Shown here: one piece after another, positions 1 through 11,010 of the stretch
Numbering within the stretch: the first letter of the stretch is position 1
How the letters are laid out: every line of letters starts with the position of its first letter
Assembly: GCA_014885115.2 (NCBI GenBank)
Contig: WKLE02004320.1
Location: 1 to 43,185 of the forward strand
Length of the DNA stretch: 43,185 bases
Reading direction: 5' to 3'
Source of the DNA: Asterionellopsis glacialis
Taxonomy: Eukaryota > Bacillariophyta > Plagiogrammaphyceae > Rhaphoneidales > Asterionellopsidaceae
The notes under the pieces: generated by a model
Seen by the model: the letters and a program-made list of their open reading frames with translations, nothing else
Databases searched by the model: none
What the model was told of the DNA's origin: nothing
Position numbers and translations under genes: made by a program

Positions 1-25
1 TCATTCCAAGTCCATCGCCAGATAC

Positions 26-590
26 TTAGTCATTCGATATTGTCACCAACATCTTCGGACGAGGTAACAATTCCCACACATAGTGATCAACTTGGTATAC
101 CTCTCGAATCCTTGTCGATTGGCTGATTTGTGGGAACAAGAGAAAAGATAATTCGGCTGCCTCTTTGTATCCCAATGCCAACCGCACGTGTTCTGAAATC
201 ATATTTAGACACGTGAGTTGCTGAATTAGATCATGTTGAGAATCTGTACGTCGTTCGATCCCCTCTTGGCTGAATGCGCGATTCGTACGCAATTTGCAAT
301 AAGGAAATCTTGTTTTCCCTACATTTACTTTTCCAAAAAATCTCCGTATAGCATTGACATTAAAATCCATGTACAATAGACAATTTTTACTACTCTACTA
401 CTCATTTCCGTCTGTATAGCCCCCATCAGCGAGGTACATTTCTCCAGATAGTAACCAATCGTTAAATTCTCGCGAGCTATATTAAATTTTTCGTTCCAGT
501 CAATCTGTACAGTTTCGGTTTTAGTGAATTCTACCTTAAGGTTTAAGTAGTACAAAATGCTTTTGTCTAACGGTCGCCTTATAGCTGGTA
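26..590 (-). CDS. Unrecognised small protein, probably spliced, 5' end undefined
   Basis: Two overlapping minus-strand open frames (555-325 and 376-26) join cleanly if a 59-nt GT-AG intron is removed at 328-270: the donor reads GTAAATG, the acceptor ends CATTCAG, and the phases agree (2 nt then 1 nt). The joined product from the TTG at 555 would be about 156 residues. The frame stays open upstream to a stop near 590 with no ATG, so the true start, or a further exon, is missing. The N-terminal half reads as mixed alpha/beta (around LKVEFTKTETVQIDW), the C-terminal half as helical (around HDLIQQLTCLNMISEHV). I do not recognise a family. It lies next to decayed transposon sequence and may itself be a relic. 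The splice model is inference. Confidence 0.35.
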
Positions 591-597
591 GGGATTA

Positions 598-944
598 TTG
601 AGAAAAAGGAGCCTTACGGTGGATGAGGATAGCCATTTACACCACCACCCCTTACCAAAGAAAGCCAAAGCAGCAAAGGAAACAAGAACTACCACCAAAG
701 ACGAACAAACCTGGGATGATATTGAAGAAGAAAAGAAGAAGAAGCAGTCACTAACCAAACCAGTGAAAATAATCACTTACAAAAACAATCCAACAATCTG
801 TGGTATGTTGATGATAACGACACGAGTAACTTAGATAGTTTTGTATTCATGCCAACGCAGAACCTAAAAGAGAGGAGAGGAGCAGCTATGGCTGCAGAAG
901 AGACTGTAAAAGAAGAGATGACTTGGAAGGAGGATGAAGATTAG
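598..944 (+). pseudogene. Charged ORF broken by one frameshift
   Basis: An open frame from 598 (TTG, directly after a stop; no ATG) encodes a His/Lys/Glu-rich stretch with a possible basic nuclear signal (PLPKKAKAAK) and ends at 834. A second frame, open from 726, continues as an acidic stretch (QSNNLWYVDDNDTSNLDSF) and ends with TAG at 942-944. The two overlap in the purine-rich run near 726-745, where a one-base slip would join them. This is either a decayed exon or a sequencing error in a homopolymer-like run. No family recognised. Confidence 0.35.
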
Positions 945-1348
945 GGCACCAAAGCAGTGTAACAAGCAATTTTTACTAGAAACGAGCATTGGCACTATAA
1001 AATCTCATGTCAATAAATAATACTAGTGATCCGTCATATGTAATTTAACACCTACTATTTACTTAGAACTTGGTACTAATTTAACAACAGAAACTTGTTA
1101 AAAATTAAGTTCGCTAAGGCCATTTATTTTTTTATTTTTATTAAACTACCCCAAATAAGGAAGAAGTTTGAAGTTGTTAAATTAACCATTACACTGAAAG
1201 TTTTAAAAAATCAAGGAGCACCCCTGTACACAGCATGACAAGAGTTTTTGAGGGAGGATGGCCAGACTAATGACTAACATAGTGATAACCTCACTTCTAG
1301 AATATACACAGTAGATTATAGGAGTCAATCAGGTTATAAGCACCTTTA
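945..1348. other. AT-rich spacer, nothing recognised
   Basis: Strongly AT-rich with T and A runs (for example around 1125-1143) and no convincing open frame on either strand. I see no RNA gene or regulatory element here. Confidence 0.6.
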
Positions 1349-2060
1349 TTGCTTCCTCAACACCCCAAAAACAACAAACACCGTAGCTTGCCCTTCTGGG
1401 AAGGTAAACAAGACACAGGGTGGAAAGTTAGTGTCAACAAAGATAGGCTGGGCCATCTGGGACACCAACTTTTTCTTGGTCATTATCTGATATCGGAGGC
1501 TCTGGGAGCCCACCAATCTTGGATACTGAAAAAAATTTCTGCACTTGTAGCTTTTGTACTATATGCTATGTACACTCGTCAATGCATACCCAACGCTTTC
1601 AATTTTTATTGCAAATTGTAACACTTTTTGTTGGTTACTATTGGTTGAACCATTGGCAGTTTGGACTCTACCACCATGTTGGACCCTGTATTGGACAATC
1701 CAATTATCAAGGAGACACAACAATGGTATGAATACACTCAAAAGAATGTCCCGAAACCACTCTTAGCTCATATTAAAGTATATACTGTTAAGTATGAGAC
1801 AACAGGTAATTTTGCAACTCAACGTAAGACACTTTGGGAAAGTCTTCTCACCAAGAAGATACCAAAGTGGCATAGGCACCCATCATAATATGTGGAAGAA
1901 TTGTTACAAATTGTGAAAGAACTTAAGAGATAGCAGAAGTCAAACATATGGAGAAGGTAATACCTACAACATCCACAAGACGATATATGTTGATAAACGT
2001 ACTAAACGTGTTTATGAACTTCCACCAGATACACCACCGCAATTTTTTTTCTTCTCTTGT
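1349..2060 (+). pseudogene. Decayed coding remnant, family not recognised
   Basis: Several protein-like stretches follow one another on the plus strand in different frames. 1349-1621 contains FWEGKQDTGWKVSVNKDRL and GHLGHQLFLGHYLISEALG. 1661-1888 contains KETQQWYEYTQKNVPKP. About 1932-2060 contains YNIHKTIYVDKRTKRVYELP followed by PDTPPQ and a stop. Their balanced composition, unlike chance translation of AT-rich DNA, suggests one former gene with at least two frameshifts. The setting among transposon relics points to mobile-element origin, but no catalytic motif is visible. Confidence 0.4.
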
Positions 2061-2503
2061 TGAAGTCTGGTATATTTGTACTTGCATGTAATTTTTGGGT
2101 AAAACGTCATCAACTTTGTGCCATGACACTGAAATGTTGTCTTTGACAAGAAGAACAATAGCAATGAAAGTATGATAGTAAATGCTTGTCAACACCTGAC
2201 AATTGAGTTGAAAACTGCTAAGTTCCTTTCCAGTTGTATTGATTATTGTCTGTATCAAACATATCAATGTTTACCAACAATCATCCATGAACTGAGGAGG
2301 TCAACAAGTATTTGTAAAATTACATTTGCTTTGTAAGGTTTGTACTGGAACCATAGTAGGTATGCACAATATGTTCTGTTTCATCCGTTGTCTGTTTTTA
2401 AAGAATTTCCAACTGATGTTGTTTGCATTTCATTACATGTTGATTCCATAAATTACTGCACCATTCTTACTCAAGTTCAAAGGATTATAATGGCAGATTG
2501 ACA
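2061..2503. other. Degenerate AT-rich sequence
   Basis: No frame stays open for long. Short protein-like stretches may continue the relic on either side, but none is strong enough to call. The 114-codon minus-strand frame at 2267-1923 looks like an antisense shadow of the upstream relic. Confidence 0.4.
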
Positions 2504-4448
2504 ATGTCTGAGACTGAAAAAGACAAACAGAACTCATCACTTTGTGAACAACAAATACTCCAGCCGTTGAACCCAAAATAGCTAGAGAACAACTTTTTGG
2601 CTGAGGATGTTGGGGAATCACTAGCTATGGGAACAATTTCAAAACAAAATGACCTTCTTGAAGTTGCCTGAGAGATGAAGATGAAAATGATGAAGAAGAT
2701 TTATCAAAGCTTCCCAATGTACAATTTATCACCAATGGTTTAGATGTCACCATTGCTGATGGAACAGAACTGGCCCCTAGGATTCAAAGTATTGTCAAAT
2801 CTATTAAATCCCCCAAAGATTTCATAGAAAAATCTGGTTGGAAACCCTCTTACCATTTTTTGTTACTCCTTGTTTGGTGGGGTAGAAAAATTAGTTATCT
2901 TTTTGTGAATGAGGCATTTGAGTCAACAAGAGTTGTGAGTCTGGAATTTGGATTTAACCCAGAATATTTTACCACCATGCAAGGATGGGTCCTTTGGAAG
3001 AGAAGAATGGTGCAAAAAGGAAACTTGGAGAAACAGGTCAACCTTTACCAACAATTTTGTATTGTTGATTGGAATCAACTCCAGGAGCCAAGAATACATT
3101 ATTAAATTCTGTGCTCTCTCCCAAAATGAAAAATGACAAGCAAACTAATACTTATGTATATCTTTGTGTTGGAGATGTTTCTTCTGAAATAACAGAAACT
3201 GTTCAGACAAAAAACAATTTGGATGCCATTAACAAGTACAGTAATTGGAAGGGAACTGTTGCATTGTTGTATTCCATTATGAGTCATGCTGATGTTTTTG
3301 GACCAACTTTGGTGAATGATGTTAACTCCAATGTTTCTTTAAGTACAGATCAAGAAGATACTGTTGCAACAACCAATCAACCCAATAGGAGTCAAGTGCC
3401 AATTGTTTTTTAAAAATAAGCAAAATGAGTTTGTCAAGATCTTGAACAAAAATAGTTTTGTTGACCATGTGACAGAATATACCCAATGCTTACAATTGGG
3501 CATTACCCTCCTTCTATATATTTTTTCAAATCTACCGAAATACAAAATGTGGAATAGCAAGGATCTTAACTTGTTGCTCAACATGTTCTATGTACATTGC
3601 AACACTAAAAAGATTTACATCTTTTCCCTAAAACATTTGGCAGTTGCTTTCCCTCATAGTCACCTCCCCCGTCAAGAAAAGTCTGATGCTTTATTACAAA
3701 ATAAGAACTCAGCAGTTGATCACTTGAAGAATCTATTAATTAAGAATGACATTGATCATTATGCAAAGGATCTTCATGAAGTGTTCTTTAGAAGGTTGAC
3801 ACATAACTCCTACAATGTGGAATTGCATTCTGAAGCTCTCAACTACCTTATTGTGAGAATGAAACTCAACTTTTTCTGTCTCTCTTATCAGTCAACAAAC
3901 AAAAAACTTACTCAGAAAAGAACACCCTCCAATGTACTGGATTCATTGAGAAGCACCAAACATCAAGTAGTAACAAACCCAGTGTTCAACATTCATTGGT
4001 AAAACAAAGTCATTTGATAATGAATCTACAAATCTTCACATCAAGCACACCACCCAATGACAAGGTATTGGTGTCATCTGCAAACAGTAGTAATGTAACT
4101 ACTAATAGCAATGCCTCCTCTAGTATCCTCTCAAAGCAAAGGTCCCCTCAATTCTTCCTACAGAACATTGAAGACAGATTCTCTGGTGAAGTAATAATAT
4201 CCCCTCCAAGTTATTCTGACCATGCTGGTAGTTATGTTTTTGTACATGAAACTAATTATTTATTGAAAATGCTCACGTCTCCAATTGAGTTTTACTTAGC
4301 TCACAATCTTAAAAACAAAGATCATGGATCAGCATATCTTACAGAAGATCAACATTTGCTGTCTCTTAGCACACCAACAATATGGATAGTACCATCACAT
4401 GGAACATTCATAAGTCCATCTTTCACAGTGCTGAGACCTGGCCACTAA
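2504..4448 (+). pseudogene. Long multiply broken gene relic, unrecognised (mobile-element context)
   Basis: At least six consecutive plus-strand stretches look coding but lie in shifting frames. 2504-2671 has an internal TAG at 2579-2581. 2662-3105 starts acidic (DEDENDEEDLSKLPNVQF), then KSPKDFIEKSGWKPSYHF. A frame change near 2975 leads to DGSFGREEWCKKETWRNRST. 3069-3413 contains NKYSNWKGTVALLYSIM. 3364-4002 contains NLLLNMFYVHCNTKKIYIF and YNVELHSEALNYLIVRMKL. 3996-4448 ends PSHGTFISPSFTVLRPGH. Together they would be about 600 residues. The order and shared strand suggest one protein with an acidic N-terminus. I recognise no family and see no clear DDE triad or reverse-transcriptase box. 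Intron removal could explain some joins, but the in-frame stops and short shifts fit decay better. Confidence 0.45.
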
Positions 4449-4730
4449 TTTCCCCCCTCACTAATCAACAATACCAAAATAAGCCTACCAATGATTGCAC
4501 AGTTTGTACTTAAAAAGGGGAAAGTCAGTCATGCATGTGATGAAAATCACTACATGAATTTGTCCACCCTTGACAAAAATTTCTGAGGACATATTGATTT
4601 TGGTTGTGCAGGTCTCCATTATGAAAAAGTTTCTATATAAAAATAAACTATGTGGAGATCTGCTAGACTAGTGGGTAAAGAACCATTTAATTTGATTGAT
4701 GATGATCGGGCTATTTCTTTATGACAACAG
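4449..4730. other. Short AT-rich gap between relics
   Basis: No open frame of note. It separates two protein-like stretches on the same strand and may be degenerate coding sequence or an intron remnant. Confidence 0.4.
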
Positions 4731-5237
4731 TTGGGTATCATCTTTGATGTTATTCAAGAATTGACTGATTATGTTATAAACAATGAGTTGGACATAGGTT
4801 ATAGGTACAACAACAAGGAGAGATTTGAAGATTATTCTAGTTACCTACATGAGTTTTTATTTGTGGGGAAACTAAGAAATGAATGGGCAACCATTCAACT
4901 AAAATGTATTACTAGAGGTGATGCTACAAAGGAACATAAAGACAAAATGAAGTGCCAATGGTTTGGATATGACTGTACAGGATGTCTGAGTTTTGTTTTC
5001 TTGGACAATTCTGAGGAACCCATACTCTGGTCCATCAAATTCCTTGCGAACTCACAACATAACATTGGTTCCTACTACAATAATAAAATGGGTACAAGGG
5101 AAATTATTCAAAACATCTGCAATTTTCTGGAGACAATTGACAAAGCTTACTTGGATTTCATGCATGGTCACATTACAAACAATGGAACTCCTCCCATCAA
5201 GAAACTAGAATGGACAATACACCATTGTCCACCGTGA
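4731..5237 (+). pseudogene. Unrecognised open frame of about 168 codons, probable relic fragment
   Basis: A single open frame (TTG at 4731, stop at 5237) with good protein character. The middle has a Cys/Trp cluster (CQWFGYDCTGCLSFVF), then WSIKFLANSQHNIGSYY, and the end reads GHITNNGTPPIKKLEWTIHH. The closely spaced cysteines could bind metal, but no standard finger spacing is complete. There is no ATG near the start. The frame sits between broken coding stretches of the same strand, so it is probably the best-preserved block of one decayed gene. Family not recognised. Confidence 0.4.
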
Positions 5238-5422
5238 TATTACCAACTACCATATCCCATGAGTACTGGTTATCTCCCTATATTCATTGACCAATGAACC
5301 TTTTCACTTGTGTAAAAAATGTTATGGGAAATCAGCACTTCCATGATCCAGAGGATGACTGACATATTGACTTCATCATCCTGTCTTTTTACCAAACATC
5401 ATGGGTCTGTTTTTTTAATATA

Positions 5423-5752
5423 ATGCATGAAATGAATCAATTGGAGAATTTTGGTATAAACATTAATAAACCAAGATATTCACCAGCAAATAACTACATT
5501 ATCAAAGCTTACAGATACTATGGGAGAATTACTGGTGGACCATTTCCCAGGTTCAGTGCACCAGGGGTGGATTGTTTTGAACTTTTCTATGAAAAGGGGA
5601 ATAAACCTACAGGTACCTCCAAGATGAGAATTCTCAAGAAACAAATTTGGTCATTGTTCCAATGGATGAATGATTACCAGGAACAGAAATCAACAACAAG
5701 GTTCCCCATATCTGAAAACAGCATGCAATCATTATGTAGATTGGTAATCTGA
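5423..5752 (+). pseudogene. Unrecognised coding fragment truncated by a rearrangement
   Basis: Begins with ATG at 5423. It contains YSPANNYIIKAYRYYGRITG, then GPFPRFSAPGVDCFELFYEK, then a basic helical end (SKMRILKKQIWSLFQWMND). The last roughly 20 codons (after about 5690) are antisense to the end of the minus-strand transposon relic at 6255-5674, so the original C-terminus has probably been replaced at a junction near 5690-5700. It may be a further block of the relic at 2504-5237. Family not recognised. Confidence 0.4.
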
Positions 5753-6255
5753 TCTATAAAATCAAAACGAGGAACTGCCATAGCATCCCAGGATCTTCTA
5801 TCAAGAGCATCTGTGTTTGTGGGGAAAAGATGTTCCCCCATGTTGTCTCTTTTGAGACTAACAATTGTATTGGAGGATTGGAGGGCTTGCATTTTTCTCC
5901 AAACCAACTTGAGGAACGTTGAAGAAGTGTCTTTCTAGATGTTTTTTTTCTTAAAATCAACACCTGAGTCAAGAGAATCTTTGACCCAAGCTAACACAAC
6001 ATCAAAAGCATAAAGATTGTCAACACCTAACACGTTGTCAAGCAAGTTGATCAATTGGAGATAAGCCCTTTCTTCTTTTGTGGCAGGTATTTCATACCTA
6101 GAATCAGATGCAGGTACTGTATGAATTGTGCTATTAAAGATTTCAGATGAAGAAGACAAATTGTGGAGGGGGGAGCATACAACATCACTGTGGGAAGAAT
6201 CAAAAACATCATCAAATGATTCTGTTTCCTGGTTGTAAGAGACAGTGATATTCTA
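5674..6255 (-). pseudogene. Transposon-type relic with one in-frame TAG
   Basis: The minus strand stays in one frame from 6255 to 5674 except for a TAG at 5937-5935. Upstream of the stop it reads ATKEERAYLQLINLLDNVLG and then NLYAFDVVLAWVKDSLDSG. Downstream it reads DNMGEHLFPTNTDALDRRSW, then VPRFDFIDQITNLHND and LFSDMGNLVVD. The order (a leucine-rich segment, 'YAFDVVLAWV', then 'FDFIDQI' and 'NLVV') resembles the N-terminal part of large transposon-associated proteins that I remember as multi-copy in diatom and oomycete genomes. That resemblance is from memory and unverified. The frame is lost upstream of 6255 and truncated at the junction near 5690. Confidence 0.45.
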
Positions 6256-7065
6256 ACAATAGACTGCATCAGTAGGAGGTAGCTACTCTGCCAAACTAAC
6301 AGTGGTCAAAATCTGTCTGGGATTAGTTGTGGATGACTCAGCTGATTTGAATCCAATTAGAACAGTTGGTTTGAGCAATGTATGACAAGAGATAATGATT
6401 TTGAGAAAATTCAAGGCCAGGACAATATGGACAGAAGAAGGAAAGACTTGATGAACTGGCCATTGTTGATTGATGAAAGGTTGATGTAAATATTTCAAAA
6501 AACAAAAAAGACATAGACTAAGTGAGGAGGATAAATTTTTGGAACAAGAAGAAGAGTGTTTGTTTGGTAGCTAGCATGAAAAATTATCATTGGAATCCTG
6601 TCATTAGTGGGAGTGAAATACTACATGTGTAAGTGGAGACAGGCCTGTGATATTTACTTATGGTGAGACAATGAATGTACGGGAATAAAAAAATTGAATA
6701 ATTATGAGTAAGTTTGAAATGCAGTATTTAAAAAAAAATTTACAAGAGAAAGGTGGTGAGAGAGATGTCCCAATATTGAAGCCATTAGAGGTGGGTAGAT
6801 GTATTATATATGGTTGTCATAGTAATAGAGAAGACATGAACCAAGACTTATAATCATGATGAGACAGAACACAAGAAGCAACACATTGCGTAGAGGACAT
6901 GTAAACAAAGACTTATTTGACCAATGGGAGGGTAGGGAGAGACAAGCACAGAGACATTGGATAACAGAGAAATCACAGGTTGTGTAACCACAGAATGAAG
7001 GTTTAGAACATGTGTAGGAAACATCAGAGGATGTTTCACCACCTGGAATAATAGAGGCTTGATCA
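6256..7065. other. Region upstream of the spliced transposon gene
   Basis: Mostly degenerate sequence. A plus-strand frame from ATG 6856 to a TAA at about 6988 encodes a basic stretch (NTLRRGHVNKDLFDQWEGRE) and could be a first exon of the gene that follows, with a donor near 6979. No acceptor I can find keeps the frame into 7066, so I leave it out of the gene model. The 169-codon minus-strand frame at 7313-6804 is an antisense shadow. Confidence 0.4.
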
Positions 7066-8036
7066 ATGAGCAGTGGAAGTTCTTCTTTATTGTCTGATGT
7101 CTCAGGAGGAGGAGGAGGTGATGCCTTGCAGGAAGCATACTGGCAATCAATGGTGGACCAGGGAGGAGTAGCTAACACCACTATGATCAAATCAAGAGTT
7201 GAGAGATTTGCCAGGGAGGAACTTTTCAAGACGATGAAATTTTTTACAAACAAACACAAGGAGAGTGTCAACCAGAAGGTAGCAAAGTTTGTTATGGATG
7301 GACTGAACATCAAAGAAAAAGATAGGCACAGTTTTTGGCATAGTTATGGATTGAAAACATGCAGAAGAGCTTTGAATATCAAGAGAAACAACATTAACAT
7401 GGAAGTAAAATCTAGTTTTAAAGGTAAGTGTGAGGTTAAAAAACAATAATTGAATATGACATAAACTAACTTTGTTTTCATATTTGCACCTTAATTAATT
7501 AACTAGTAGTAATGTATGACCATTACAAATCAATGGATGATGTCCCATTTCCTTCTATGGAAGACACTGTGGAAGGGAAGCAACAGGATAGGGATGGTGC
7601 ATACACAACATTCTGTGAGTATATACTACCTGTGGTGATAGGAAAAGCTAATTGGATATTAAACTGTAGAACAAGCTATTTGACAAATTACGTAACTCCA
7701 ACAGATGAGGGGTTAGCATTGGTAATGCTGGAGAATAATTGGGAAAGGTGGATAGATGAGTGCTGTGGAGTAGACATAGAGGATATTATGGAAAAACCAA
7801 AGTACATGTGTAAAGTACTGGGTGGAGGATCAAGGAAATACAATGGATGGAGTAAAGAGGGATTGCTGAGATTTGGCAATGTAACTAAGACATTACAAGA
7901 GGAGAGGAGACATAATGAGATGGTTAAAAAACTTGAAGAAGCATTTAAAACAAAAATGGAAGAAGGTGGAACCAGAAACACAAATGTACATGATAGAGAA
8001 GAGTTAGTGGTTGAAGGTGCAGATGACTTTGATTAA
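7066..8036 (+). CDS. Transposon-associated protein with KYNGWSKEG motif, two exons
   Basis: Exon 1 runs 7066-7423 and exon 2 7507-8036. The 83-nt intron 7424-7506 has donor GTAAGTG and an acceptor ending AACTAG, and the phases agree (one base, then two). Removing it gives an open product of about 295 residues with no internal stop. Exon 1 encodes a Ser/Gly-rich start, then a helical basic segment (TMIKSRVERFAREELFKTMK). Exon 2 encodes FCEYILPVVIGKANWILNC, a segment with NNWERWIDECCG, then SRKYNGWSKEGLLRFGN, then a charged coiled tail. I remember proteins with the 'W.RW ... KY.GWS.EG..RF' pattern as a multi-copy, transposon-linked family in diatoms (memory, unverified). Function unknown; DNA binding by the helical part is possible. 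It is the only unbroken gene in the relic region. The start is uncertain; an extra upstream exon is possible. Confidence 0.55.
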
Positions 8037-8735
8037 AATAAATAATATAGTTGTTGGAAATAGTGTTACAAATAATTTTGTTTCAAGTTAAATGGAGGAA
8101 GATAGAATTTGAAATTTCATATCAGATAGAGCAGTTGTATTGTACATTTAGAGAGAGTGTGAATTTGAATTTCAACTTACTAGTGGAATGGGCAAACTTA
8201 GCTGAAAATTGCATTTAGACCAGCTTTGCAGTTGATTTACAGAGTTAGAGATGTAAGTTTACCAAAGAAATGAAAAATGCTAATCTTGCATTACACAGTG
8301 GAATTGCACAGAACACAATTTAAATGGACAAAAGGAGAAATTGAAATGGAAATTTGTAGGAGTATTCAAATCAATGTATGATATTCAGGTTGGCCAGTTT
8401 TGCATTATTAGCAAGCCAGCAATGCTCAATGCATAGTGTAATTTTTACTGGCCAACTTGAGGGTATGCATTCCTGCATTATTCCACTCCCAGATGATTGT
8501 ATATCCCCCCTTTTTACTAGTTTTTTTCTCTGAGATGCTGTCCTTCCCATTTATGAGAACATCAAGAGAAGGGAATATGCTGTGGATGGATCATGTAAAG
8601 CCGCTCATCCTACCAAACTTAGCCATGTTTTTTTTTTTGACTGCCGCTAGGCAGAAGTCAGCTACGAAGACATTTGTGGAGTGCTGTTTTACATCTACTT
8701 GTAGTTTGTCTTGATATATATCTGGCTCATCATAA
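8037..8735. other. Spacer between two element genes
   Basis: No convincing coding frame. The 85-codon plus frame at 8457-8714 is hydrophobic and runs through a T-homopolymer near 8626-8638. If 7066-8036 and the downstream transposase belong to one element, this is its internal spacer. Confidence 0.35.
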
Positions 8736-11010
8736 AATTTTCTTTTCTTGTTGGATCAGGGTTTTGGTTTCAAGTACATTTCAAACTTGTGCTCCTGCAA
8801 CTCTGTTCCAGTGAATAAGGCAAGAAAGGCCAATATAAAAGTCAACCATATCATCAAAAAAAAGTTTCTTCAGTGGGTTCTTGATCATCCCAATATTGTA
8901 CACTGACTGGTTGCAAAAGATACTCTACTCATTAGAACCCTTGATACTGGCATGAAAGAGAGAATTGGTAAGCTACTTTTAGAAACATCAATTAGGGAAT
9001 TGCATAACGACCTAATTGATCCCATAATTGTTTGCCTGAGGCAAGAGATTAAGATGGGAAAGTACAAATAAGTGACACCTCATGTTGCATTATTTATTAC
9101 CCAAGCACAAAAAATGACAGAGTACCACAAGCAGATGCATGGCTGTAAAACATGCATTGTAGTCAAGAAATGCCAACAAACTTTAAATATTTGGAGGCAA
9201 CATTTAGCAAAGTTGAAGAGAGAACATCCTGGTGATATTGATAGGATAGAAACATGTTTTTCATGAAAATGGATGCAAACCTTGCCTCAAAAAGCCACAT
9301 TTTGCATTGGAACAAGTAATGTGTCCCAAAGTTGGTGACACAGAGAACAATCACTGGTCATGTGTATCCAAAAAGTGTGGCAACTGTCCACAATATTCAA
9401 TACATGTGTATGAACAATCTCTTTTCCTAATACAAAAAAATTACAAGTTGTTCTGAACACAACAAACTACCATTGAATACTGCAGTATGTTTGCAATATG
9501 GCACTTCCAAAGAACCACTTGTTAAGAAGCTTGGATGTATAAGTACAAGGAAATATTATACCAAATGTAGCACTGATATTGGTACTTTCATAATTGAAAA
9601 TCATACCCCCCTTTTAAAAAAATATAGTAGTCATCTTAATCATGTAGTCATGTTATCAAAATGACATTGTGATTCAGAAAGAATTGCATTAATTAAAGAA
9701 CATGCAAGGGATGTGAAAACCAGAAGGGATTATGCAGAAAGGTGGTCAGCTAAGTTTAATGATGAGATACATTCTGACAATTTTGGAAATGGACAGACTC
9801 TATCCATGGAGGGAAGTACTGTAGAATACTACAAAAATGACTAACCATGGATGGAGCTTCTCACAGTCATCTTTCAGATATATCCAAGAAAGATGCAGCT
9901 ACTACCACTACCCACATGGATACCTTATTTACCTATCTAATTTCAGTAGGAATCATGGACAGTGACATTGCAACAATGTATGATGAAACAGACAGATGTA
10001 GTAAGCAATATTGTTCTTACTACCTACTCAGCTGGTTATCTGCCAAGGATAATAAAATAATTGATAGGGCAATTGGTACACCTAATCATAGAAAGGATAT
10101 TGTAGATGGCATAAATGCATCAGATAAACAATATCTCTCTAAGTGTTTGTGCACTATTGTACATCCAACCAATGAGAAACATACTAGGATGAATGCTGAG
10201 TCAATAGCTTTGAGATGTTCAGTTTTTACATCCAAATGTGAGATTATGTTGATCGGACTCTAGGATTATTGGAGTAAAGGTGGATGTCAAACATTCCAAG
10301 AGAGAAGCTGTGGGCATACTAAAAAAAGGAACTACCATATTCAAGATCCCACCAAAATTTTGGTTCCTGTCTCCCAGTTCAAAGCTGTTAGATTTGAAAA
10401 GTGAAATGGCATTATGCAATGCTATAATATTTGGGCAGACCTTGACCTTGGTCTAGGTACTGTGAGCATACATATAATGCCTTGTAGTTGTGTCAGATGT
10501 GTTCAACAACTGGGTGTGCCGTAGGAGAATGGTACTCCAGCAAAAGAGCAATTGAGATATACAGTGTCCAAATCATGTGAATTGTCAGCTGTTCTTGGTA
10601 ACCTAAACAACTGGAATATGATCCAACTTGTACCCAAGGGCATAAATGAAGACACTGAAAAAGAGGTTGAGGAAGATCAAGGTTTATTGTTGAGTAGTTT
10701 TGGTACCAAAGTTAGCAGATTCCATACAGATTGGTCAGTTTGGTTTGTTACAAATAGACAATCCCAATTCTGATGGTTATTATGTTGTATAGTGGACAAG
10801 TCTGCCATATATGTTGCAGACAGATACAGTCCTGATGGAATACAATCCTCCACTTCTTATTGTTTTAGGTGGGGAGCTTGTGTGCAGTGCTATTTTTTAA
10901 AATATGGTTCCTTGTACAAAACAATGGGATGCTGAATCATCAATTGCAACAACACTTCATTTGCAACAGGTCATAGATTCTAAATAAGTCTTCTTGAGAT
11001 TTCAGAAATC
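8736..11010 (+). pseudogene. Decayed DDE-type transposase-like gene
   Basis: The order of motifs is preserved, but the frame is broken many times. 8736-9266 is one frame interrupted by TGA 8904 and TAA 9069; it holds KLLLETSIRELHNDLIDP and HGCKTCIVVKKCQQTLNIW. 9274-9456 holds cysteine pairs (CKPC, and HWSCVSKKCGNCPQY), likely zinc ligands. About 9473-9840 holds RDYAERWSAKFNDEIHSDNF. 9847-10263 holds MYDETDRCSKQYC and then APNH-type IGTPNHRKDIVDGINASDK. About 10280-10780 holds MPCSCVRCVQQLG and RYTVSKSCELSAVLGNLNNW. The end reads NSDGYYVV and GGELVCSAIF. The 'D..E.W', 'YDETD.C..QY' and 'H.K..VDG' blocks match the acidic catalytic regions of an RNase H-like transposase family I remember from stramenopiles and animals. 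The usual glycine of 'HGK' is arginine here. Clearly inactive. Confidence 0.6.

Noticed and set aside
6804..7313. 169-codon minus-strand frame
   Set aside because: Antisense to exon 1 of the 7066-8036 gene; its Cys/Ser/Leu-rich text is what antisense of Gly/Glu-rich coding gives.
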